Assembly (NCBI GenBank): GCA_902622705.1
Contig: CACNQT010000002.1
Span: 62,001-126,000, forward strand
Reading direction: 5' to 3'
Origin: an uncultured Prochlorococcus sp.
GTDB taxonomy: Bacteria > Cyanobacteriota > Cyanobacteriia > PCC-6307 > Cyanobiaceae
DNA length: 64,000 bases
Part shown: one piece after another, positions 57,521-64,000 of the stretch
Layout of the letters: each line of letters opens with the position of its first letter
Position numbering within the stretch: the first letter of the stretch is position 1
Position numbers and translations under genes: made by a program
The notes under the pieces: model-generated
Databases searched by the model: none
The model's input: the letters and a program-made list of their open reading frames with translations, nothing else
Told to the model about the DNA's origin: nothing

Positions 57521-57617
57521 AATAAATAGTTAATAGTATATATGTACTATAGTAAGTTATTAGTTTTGTTGCCGAACTTTGAATTATTTCGCAAACTAGG
57601 GGTAATTCAAAAATAAA

Positions 57618-57710
57618 ATGGGGTCAACTGAAATTGCTATATTTTCAACATTATTTGGGTTAATTTTAGCTTTAACTGACGCTTATATAGAAAGAAATAT
57701 TCCTGGATAA
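57618..57710 (+). CDS. Putative single-TM microprotein
   Basis: 30 aa: MGSTEIAIFSTLFGLILALTDAYIERNIPG; ATG start; read by hand. Confidence 0.5.
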   Translation: MGSTEIAIFSTLFGLILALTDAYIERNIPG

Positions 57711-57727
57711 TATTTCCAATTCAGTTC

Positions 57728-57883
57728 TTAAATTAAATAAGATTTAAGCTGGTCTAATATGTCGGCACGATTGGAAACTAATTTTGTAAAAACTAAATAT
57801 ATCAACCCTCCCATTGCGAGTCTTCCGTTAATTTTCTCTAACTGCTTTAGTTTTCTCAACAGATTAATTTTGCGGTTAAACAA
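57728..57883 (-). CDS. Putative high-light-inducible protein (HLIP/CAB-like), non-ATG (TTG) start
   Basis: Read by hand: (M)FNRKINLLRKLKQLEKINGRLAMGGLIYLVFTKLVSNRADILDQLKSYLI; contains the ExxNGRxAMxG chlorophyll-binding motif. Confidence 0.65.
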   Translation of the reverse strand: MFNRKINLLRKLKQLEKINGRLAMGGLIYLVFTKLVSNRADILDQLKSYLI

Positions 57884-57983
57884 AATTTAAAGGGTATAGA
57901 AAATAAAAATGTATTGATTACTTCAAAATTAAAAAGAATTTTTTACAAATTTATAGAAATATCATTTCAAGCACAAATTAAAT

Positions 57984-58121
57984 TTAAAGCCAAGCCTCTT
58001 TCATCTCAAGATAGAGCCTCTCACTCTCAGCAGAATTAATTTTGCTTTCTGAATAGGATTGCTGCTGCTGCTGTTGCTGCTGTTGAGTTGAGTTAGTATT
58101 AGGGTTTTGGACTTCGCTCAT
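57984..58121 (-). CDS. Poly-glutamine microprotein
   Basis: 45 aa: MSEVQNPNTNSTQQQQQQQQQSYSESKINSAESERLYLEMKEAWL; below the ORF-track cutoff. Confidence 0.6.
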   Translation of the reverse strand: MSEVQNPNTNSTQQQQQQQQQSYSESKINSAESERLYLEMKEAWL

Positions 58122-58237
58122 TAGAGGGCTAAAATGTTTGTGTTTATTCTCTCATATTTAGAGCTTTTTTTGTCAGCATAAATTCTTAAATTTTTTTTAA
58201 ATTTTCTACGTTTTTAATTTTCCTTTTTTGAGTGAAG

Positions 58238-58339
58238 TTATTTCGCTACGGTGGTTTTGGTGTATAGAAATTTAACTTCCCAATATACAATTCCTAGGAA
58301 GATAGCACTTGCAATAATAATTTCAGAAATGGCTAACAT
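58238..58339 (-). CDS. Putative single-TM microprotein
   Basis: 33 aa: MLAISEIIIASAIFLGIVYWEVKFLYTKTTVAK. Confidence 0.5.
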   Translation of the reverse strand: MLAISEIIIASAIFLGIVYWEVKFLYTKTTVAK

Positions 58340-58486
58340 TTTATTTCTCAATACTAATTTAATTTTGGTATCAATTTACACAGTATGCAATAGGTACTAA
58401 TTACATTTAAGATTTTAAAAAATCTTATTCAATAAAATAACGCGTCGAAATAATATAAAATTTTAAGTTAGATACATATTATTTTC

Positions 58487-58921
58487 GTGGGAATTTTCAT
58501 AAATTCAACAACCCTTATACCTTTAATACCATTAGTAACCTCTTTATTTATTTTTATTTTATTGGTAAGTTTTAGCAGAACACTTAACAGGTTAACAAAA
58601 CCAGTTACTGCACTGGTTGCATTATCTTTATTATGTTCTGCTTTTATAAGCTCATTTGACTATTTTAAGAAAAGAGAAGAAGAATTAGTTTTATCTGAAT
58701 TTCTCAAATTTTTTGAAGAAAAAAATTTAGTTATACATCTCAATTTAGTAAATGAAAAAATTTTAGTTTTTTTCTCATTAATAATGATATTAATAATTGG
58801 AATATCTTTTTATAAATTACCTAGAAAAAAAGGTTATGTCTTATTGATGATTAGCCTAGGATTAATATCTTCTTCGGTGATGATCTCATTATTGCTAATA
58901 GATTTCTCAGCACTAATCTAA
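58487..58921 (+). CDS. Hypothetical multi-TM protein
   Basis: 144 aa with several hydrophobic segments; GTG or similar start; convergent with the PTOX gene. Confidence 0.7.
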   Translation: MGIFINSTTLIPLIPLVTSLFIFILLVSFSRTLNRLTKPVTALVALSLLCSAFISSFDYFKKREEELVLSEFLKFFEEKNLVIHLNLVNEKILVFFSLIMILIIGISFYKLPRKKGYVLLMISLGLISSSVMISLLLIDFSALI

Positions 58922-59436
58922 ACAGTAGTAAGCATTGCCAAGGCTTCGTTAAGTTCTTGAACATGATTTAATTCATCTTGAGCAATTTCTTTTATTTTTT
59001 GATCATTTGGATTATCTATTAAATATTTGGAATAAGTTTCAAATGCATGTTCTTCGATTTTTATGTTGACATCATAAGCATTGGCTGGTGAGAAGAAATA
59101 ATAAAAAACCATAATCCAGTAATAGAAAAGCACAAGGTGTCTCGCAAAAAATCTATCAATCCAGAACCTATCTCCTCCTCTTTTCTCCATTTCTTTAAGA
59201 TGCTCAGTTTCGTTAATGGCTTGATAAAAATGTTCTTTCATTAAAATCATTGTTTTTTCATTTTTAATTCCTAGGGATTCTTTAAAATGAAGAACTGAAA
59301 GAAATGCAAAATAAGGAGATCTAGCTATTACTTCTAAAACCCAAAATCTTTGTAAAGACCTACCAGAGTATATGAAGTCTAAGAAGTTAACAGTACTATT
59401 CAAAATCAAAGAATTTAATTTCTTCATAAGATTCAT
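58918..59436 (-). CDS. ptox: Plastoquinol terminal oxidase (alternative-oxidase family)
   Basis: Di-iron ligand motifs NETEHLKEM, EEHAFETY and DELNHVQELNE; RFWVLEVIARSPYFAFLSVLH. Confidence 0.9.
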   Translation of the reverse strand: MNLMKKLNSLILNSTVNFLDFIYSGRSLQRFWVLEVIARSPYFAFLSVLHFKESLGIKNEKTMILMKEHFYQAINETEHLKEMEKRGGDRFWIDRFFARHLVLFYYWIMVFYYFFSPANAYDVNIKIEEHAFETYSKYLIDNPNDQKIKEIAQDELNHVQELNEALAMLTTV

Positions 59437-59581
59437 TTTTCTTTAAGTATAATTACTCAGCCGCTAGTGGGCTATAATGAATCTAAGTAATTAACCAAAA
59501 ATTAATATTTATAGTCTAAAATTGTTACTTTCATTGAAATATTTTTTTTTCATGCATTAATTGGATAGATAAAAATTTTAT

Positions 59582-59722
59582 ATGACAACTACTGAAAAAA
59601 TTGCAAATGCCAAAAAGAGGATTAATGAATTGGAAAGACTTATAAAATATTGGAATGTTTCAGACCATGATGAGGCAAAAATAGTTAATTTTACAAGGAA
59701 CATTGAAAATAAAGTGGCTTAG
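59582..59722 (+). CDS. Small hypothetical protein
   Basis: 46 aa: MTTTEKIANAKKRINELERLIKYWNVSDHDEAKIVNFTRNIENKVA. Confidence 0.55.
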   Translation: MTTTEKIANAKKRINELERLIKYWNVSDHDEAKIVNFTRNIENKVA

Positions 59723-59868
59723 ATTGTAATGATTAAGGCTAATTAACTTTATCTACTAAAAGTAATTTAATATCTTTGAGGTTTCTAATATTTTTTAATT
59801 TATCAATAGAGCATTTAAACCTATTCTCAAAAACGGTAAGAAAGAAATAATCTAGAGAAAAAATTTAT

Positions 59869-59982
59869 ATGAAAACCTTTTCAAAAAAATATTTAGTTCC
59901 GATTAAATTTATACCATGGGTTTTTTGGGTATTTATATTTTTTATGAGTATATATTTGTGTAAGATAGCATGGGTAAATTGA
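59869..59982 (+). CDS. Putative single-TM microprotein
   Basis: 37 aa: MKTFSKKYLVPIKFIPWVFWVFIFFMSIYLCKIAWVN. Confidence 0.5.
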   Translation: MKTFSKKYLVPIKFIPWVFWVFIFFMSIYLCKIAWVN

Positions 59983-59995
59983 ATAATTAATGAAT

Positions 59996-60304
59996 CTAGC
60001 TTCTCCTTAGCCAACCAGGAGCACCGCTAAACCAATCAGATATATCATCTTCATTTGGGTTGAAATGATTTTCTTTATCTAGTCCATCTATCCCAAATGA
60101 TTGTAAGAGGTTATCAATACCCCCATCATTTTTTGTACCATTCCTTCTAAAGCTGTTAGCTTTTTTGAGCCAAAGAGAAATTGTAGAATTATGGTGTGCA
60201 AATTTTTCAACATATATCCTTTCTTCTAATGTAATTGATTTATCTTGAGCAATTCTTTTAATTATTCCTTGGATCTTTAGTCTTTTTTCATTACTAATAA
60301 GCAT
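59996..60304 (-). CDS. Hypothetical protein
   Basis: 102 aa ORF with normal composition; ISDWFSGAPGWLRRS C-terminus; family not named. Confidence 0.7.
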   Translation of the reverse strand: MLISNEKRLKIQGIIKRIAQDKSITLEERIYVEKFAHHNSTISLWLKKANSFRRNGTKNDGGIDNLLQSFGIDGLDKENHFNPNEDDISDWFSGAPGWLRRS

Positions 60305-60570
60305 TTTTAATTAATTCATTATTCTTTTTATAGGAAGGATTATTATATATATCTTGTCAATGTTAATTTCAACAAATTAACTATTTTAAAAGGTTTTTAA
60401 CTAAGAAAAGTCTTAAGACACTAAAAAAAGGGATCAATAAGTTATATATGATACGTTTATTCATTTATTAAACTTATAGACCTCACAAATTAGATAAAAA
60501 AAATCAATCTATTCATAAGGATACTTTGAAATTAAGATTACTGGATGCAGTTGTTGCAATATAGTAAAAA

Positions 60571-60588
60571 TGTACTAATATTAGTACA
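60571..60588. repeat. 18-bp perfect palindrome upstream of the ORF at 60605
   Basis: TGTACTAATATTAGTACA equals its own reverse complement. Confidence 0.9.
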
Positions 60589-60604
60589 GATGTATTATTA
60601 AGAT

Positions 60605-60811
60605 ATGAAAGTGATTTCATCTTCTCCTTATGCCCCTTTTGATTCAAAAGAGTGGAATTCTCTAATAAGCAAAAAAGCAAAGTTTGAAAATACTCCAATA
60701 AAGATTCAAAAAAAATTTTATAGAACTTTTACTCTAAAAAAGATTGAAAAAGATGAACTTTTGCAAGAGAACTATGAATTGCATCAACAAATGCAACTTG
60801 TATTCAGATAG
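60605..60811 (+). CDS. Small hypothetical protein
   Basis: 68 aa; MKVISSSPYAPFDSKEWNSLISKKAKFENTPIKIQKKFYR. Confidence 0.6.
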   Translation: MKVISSSPYAPFDSKEWNSLISKKAKFENTPIKIQKKFYRTFTLKKIEKDELLQENYELHQQMQLVFR

Positions 60812-60901
60812 AAAAATATTAACTAACAATCTTTTTATTGAATATTATTTTATGAGATCCAATTTTTTGTTAGATTAGTAGAAATACAAGAAGGATTTAA
60901 T

Positions 60902-61192
60902 TTGGCTGTAGATCGCGAACTTTTAAAAGAAGTTACCCAAGAACTTTGGAATACTGTAAAAAAACTAAGACCTGAAATAGATCGGCAAACTCGACTTCAA
61001 TTAGTTTTAAAAGCCTTATTAACTATTGGAGATTTACCAGATCAAATGCAAGCTGCCATGGTAGTAGGCGTGTGCGCAGAAATGGATAAGAGTGATGTCG
61101 ATAATGTTGAAACTAATTCACAAACTAAAGATTCAAGCGGATTTGATACTTCTACAGGCAGAAAAGTAGTTAGAAGAAGTTCAGCTAAATAA
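60902..61192 (+). CDS. Hypothetical protein, apparently a cyanobacterial family
   Basis: 96 aa; MAVDRELLKEVTQELWNTVKKLRPEIDRQTRLQLVLKALLTIGDLPDQMQAAMVVGVCAEMD; TTG start. Confidence 0.7.
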   Translation: MAVDRELLKEVTQELWNTVKKLRPEIDRQTRLQLVLKALLTIGDLPDQMQAAMVVGVCAEMDKSDVDNVETNSQTKDSSGFDTSTGRKVVRRSSAK

Positions 61193-61203
61193 ACCTTAAA
61201 CGA

Positions 61204-61407
61204 TCATCCTTTAATTTTCTTTGATTCGTTTTTATTAAGTTTATTGAATAGGTAATATGAAATTACAAGTAAGAGAGGAACGAATATTGAATGTAAAGTC
61301 ATCATTAATTCTGTTTGGCCCATTCCTATAAGATTTGACTCGCTTGGAAGTTGTTCTGACCAAGTACCAACTAAATGCCAGGCTTGAGGAATTGATAAGA
61401 AAAACAT
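61204..61407 (-). CDS. Small membrane hypothetical protein
   Basis: 67 aa with a C-terminal TM segment. Confidence 0.55.
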   Translation of the reverse strand: MFFLSIPQAWHLVGTWSEQLPSESNLIGMGQTELMMTLHSIFVPLLLVISYYLFNKLNKNESKKIKG

Positions 61408-61523
61408 ATAAAAGCTATAAGTTAAGTTTATGTTCAGATAAAGAATATCATTATTGAATGTTTTTGCTTTCTTTATTCTTATTTCTTAACCAAGTATTTT
61501 TAGAGTTATAGAAAGAACTTGCT

Positions 61524-63053
61524 TCATAAATTTATTTTCTTAAGAAGAGTTTTAAATTCTTTTTTACCAATAATTTTTTCAGCTGCGTAAGCACCACTTG
61601 CTGAAACAGCAGGAATTCCAATACCCGGAAATGTACTAGCGCCGCAAGTAAATAAATTTTTCACTGGAGTTTTACAGCCTGGGAAAAGACCTTTTGCTGC
61701 AGATAATGCAGGGCCGTAACTACCGCAATAGGTATTGGTGAATTTTTTATGAGTGATTGGGGTTCCTAGCATCTTTAAATCAATCCTTTCATCTATATCA
61801 GGGATGAATTTTCGCATTGCATTAAGGAATATTGAACATCTTACTTCTTTCAAATTTCTATATTCTAATTCCTTTGGATTTAGGTTTTCCCAAATTTCCC
61901 AAGGTTCATTTGCGGGAGTATATCCATGAAGAACATGTTTTCCTTCAGGGGCCATATTTTTATCTAAAACAGATGGGATTGAAAATACGACTATATTTCT
62001 TTCTGCGGTTATACCTTTTTCCCACTCATCAACATGTATTGCATGTATTGGCAAATTTTCAAGACCATCAGCATCAAAACCTAGATGTATATGAAGGAAA
62101 GAATCACATTTATTAGGGTTCAAAACTTTTGTATTCCATTTTTTTGAAATTTCATTTGGAATTAACTTTTTTAAATTCCAAACATCAGTATTCGTGACAA
62201 CAGATTCACAACTATAACTAGAACCATTATTCAGAGTTATACCTGTGGCTAAATTTTTATTGAAGTTAATTGTCTTTACTCTCGAAGAAAGAATTAATTC
62301 TCCTCCATTTTTTTTAAATCCATTAATTAAAGCTTTTACGATAGATTCACTACCTCCTTTGGGGTATTCAAGGTATGAATTTGGTTCAAACCATTCGTTA
62401 AATAAAGTAGCCATTGCAGCTGTATTTGTATCATGCATTGACATGCCACTTATCAAAAAGCTCAATAAATCAACCCAATTCCTGAGAAAAGGATCCTCTA
62501 GATGATTATTTACTAAATTCCCAAAGCCTTTATTAATTTTTGGTATTTGATTGATATTAGGTAAAAATTTTGAGGTTAAATTTATTAAATCTAAGAAATT
62601 TATTGATTCGGGAGAAAATGAGAGTAAAGGTATTTCATTTATTATTTGGCTAAGAGGTTTTATTCCGGAAATAAATGATTCCCATTCTTTAACAGATTTC
62701 TCACCTCTTAAAGTTTTAATAGTATGTTTAAAAGCTTCTTCCCCCACATCAAGATTAAAATTGCCTTCTGGGACAATAACTTGCCAACCTTTGTATTGAA
62801 ATAGTTCAACTTCTTCATCAAGTAATTTAAGAATTTGCCCCAGGGGATTAGTTGTCGGCCATTTACCTATTCCACTCCACAATGAAGGACCTGATTCGAA
62901 AGTGTAACCATTTCTTCTAAAACTGTGGGCAACACCTCCTGGTTGGCTATGAGCTTCACATATAAGTACTTTTTTGCCTGATAAAGCGAGAATTGAACCG
63001 CAACATAATCCACCTATTCCACTACCAACTATTACAACATCATACTTTTCCAT
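61524..63053 (-). CDS. FAD-dependent carotenoid isomerase/phytoene desaturase-like oxidoreductase (CrtISO family)
   Basis: VVIVGSGIGGLCCGSILALSGKKVLICEAHSQPGGVAHSFRRNGYTFESGPS; C-terminal GASTFPGIGIPAVSASGAYAAEKI. Confidence 0.9.
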   Translation of the reverse strand: MEKYDVVIVGSGIGGLCCGSILALSGKKVLICEAHSQPGGVAHSFRRNGYTFESGPSLWSGIGKWPTTNPLGQILKLLDEEVELFQYKGWQVIVPEGNFNLDVGEEAFKHTIKTLRGEKSVKEWESFISGIKPLSQIINEIPLLSFSPESINFLDLINLTSKFLPNINQIPKINKGFGNLVNNHLEDPFLRNWVDLLSFLISGMSMHDTNTAAMATLFNEWFEPNSYLEYPKGGSESIVKALINGFKKNGGELILSSRVKTINFNKNLATGITLNNGSSYSCESVVTNTDVWNLKKLIPNEISKKWNTKVLNPNKCDSFLHIHLGFDADGLENLPIHAIHVDEWEKGITAERNIVVFSIPSVLDKNMAPEGKHVLHGYTPANEPWEIWENLNPKELEYRNLKEVRCSIFLNAMRKFIPDIDERIDLKMLGTPITHKKFTNTYCGSYGPALSAAKGLFPGCKTPVKNLFTCGASTFPGIGIPAVSASGAYAAEKIIGKKEFKTLLKKINL

Positions 63054-63092
63054 TAAATATGTACTTTACTCTTCTCTCAAAACTAATTAGTT

Positions 63093-63260
63093 TTAAACAA
63101 ATGTATTAGTTGAAGTTGTAATACTTAGTACAACAGCTAGGAAAAATATGTAAGGGACTGCTTTTAAAGGGATGTATCCTTGGCTTTTAGAAATAAAATC
63201 CATTGAATTAGTTACTTTATGTAAATATAGTAACGAGATATTGTTCCTTATGTGTGCCAT
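63093..63260 (-). CDS. Putative small membrane protein
   Basis: 55 aa: MAHIRNNISLLYLHKVTNSMDFISKSQGYIPLKAVPYIFFLAVVLSITTSTNTFV; an internal start at MDFIS is possible. Confidence 0.45.
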   Translation of the reverse strand: MAHIRNNISLLYLHKVTNSMDFISKSQGYIPLKAVPYIFFLAVVLSITTSTNTFV

Positions 63261-63375
63261 AAAATTATTTTTTTGGAAATATTTTGAAATAAAGAAATCT
63301 TTTTGGAGATATTTTTAACTAAGAAGATTTTTTATAGAGTTATCTTAGTATTTGATTCTTAGATTAAAATCTATT

Positions 63376-63861
63376 ATGAAACAATTTCCTGATATTAATG
63401 AGATAAAACTTTTAGAAAAAGATTCTCAAAAAAACGGTAGCGGAATTTTATATGAGGAATTGTTAGGAATATGGAAGTTTAAGTATGTATGGGGAAAGGA
63501 GTCAGATGAAATCAAAAATATACCTAGTTCTATTCTCCAAGTATTGTCGGCAAGACTCGAATTAAAAAGTAAAAATAAAGAGGACCAAAAAAATTATGAA
63601 ATAAAAAATTCAATTAATTTCGGATTATTAAATATTACTTTTATAGGCAGTGCAGAATTAAAAGGGCTTAGACCTCTATTGGCTTTTTATTTTGAAAAAT
63701 TGAAAATTAGTATTAGTAGTTTTCCAGTATTTAATAAGGAATTAAAAAAACCAGAAGAAAAAAAAATGCCTTTTTTCTCTCTTGTAGGAATTAGCACTAA
63801 AGATAATTGGTTATGTGCTCGAGGAAGGGGTGGAGGGCTTGCAATATGGGTTAAGTCTTAA
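63376..63861 (+). CDS. Hypothetical protein, apparently a cyanobacterial family
   Basis: MKQFPDINEIKLLEKD start (ATG at 63376, downstream of the listed TTG 63352); WKFKYVWGKE...WLCARGRGGGLAIWVKS. Confidence 0.7.
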   Translation: MKQFPDINEIKLLEKDSQKNGSGILYEELLGIWKFKYVWGKESDEIKNIPSSILQVLSARLELKSKNKEDQKNYEIKNSINFGLLNITFIGSAELKGLRPLLAFYFEKLKISISSFPVFNKELKKPEEKKMPFFSLVGISTKDNWLCARGRGGGLAIWVKS

Positions 63862-63862
63862 T

Positions 63863-64000
63863 TTAGTGATATTCTCCTGGATGATCTACCTTTCTTACGG
63901 TAACTTTATCAACTTTTTGTCCATTAAATCTTAATAGATCATCTCCGGAAAAGTCATAACCTAAGCGTTGCCCAATTAGGGCTACATCATCCGCTGTAGA
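63863..64000 (-). CDS. Nif11-like protein, truncated by the window edge
   Basis: C-terminal 45 aa: STADDVALIGQRLGYDFSGDDLLRFNGQKVDKVTVRKVDHPGEYH; the ADDVALIGQRLGYDFSGDDLL segment looks like a Nif11 domain end. Confidence 0.55.
   Translation of the reverse strand, partial: STADDVALIGQRLGYDFSGDDLLRFNGQKVDKVTVRKVDHPGEYH

Noticed and set aside
60513-60698. 61 aa minus-strand ORF covering the palindrome and the start of the 60605 gene
   Set aside because: Antisense to the better-supported plus-strand ORF; no motif.
57000-61500. Possibility of a genomic island or mobile element in the microprotein region
   Set aside because: No integrase, transposase, direct repeats or tRNA fragment seen; composition looks like the rest of the window.
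61832-62799. Plus-strand ORFs opposite the carotenoid isomerase-like gene
   Set aside because: Antisense shadows of a full-length gene with clear motifs.

Overview
The window is chromosomal DNA from a very AT-rich, streamlined marine cyanobacterium. Gene content points to a high-light-type Prochlorococcus: a lone degenerate phycoerythrin beta gene with its CpeS lyase, a plastoquinol terminal oxidase, a single rRNA operon in view, and psb/pet/ndh/chl genes. Most of it is dense housekeeping and photosynthesis sequence: hisB, fabI, chlD, ndhCKJ, rubredoxin-ycf48-psbEFLJ, mtnP, selD fusion, uvrD/pcrA, metK, rps1, nrdR, psbT-psbB, psbM, prmC, minCDE, ctpA, petBD, 16S-tRNA-Ile-tRNA-Ala-23S-5S, mutM and psaE. 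I saw no prophage, transposon, CRISPR array or classical defence island. The least explained part is about 57.2-61.4 kb, a run of tiny ORFs around the PTOX gene. I read several of these by hand because they fall below the ORF-track cutoff. They include a non-ATG ORF carrying a high-light-inducible-protein (HLIP) motif, a poly-Gln microprotein, and several single-TM microproteins. Other notable signals are a near-perfect 29-bp palindrome just upstream of psbE, a perfect 13-bp intragenic hairpin at the domain junction of the oxidoreductase-SelD fusion, an 18-bp perfect palindrome upstream of a small orphan gene, and a partial Nif11-like ORF at the right edge. All family calls come from reading sequence motifs; no searches were run.
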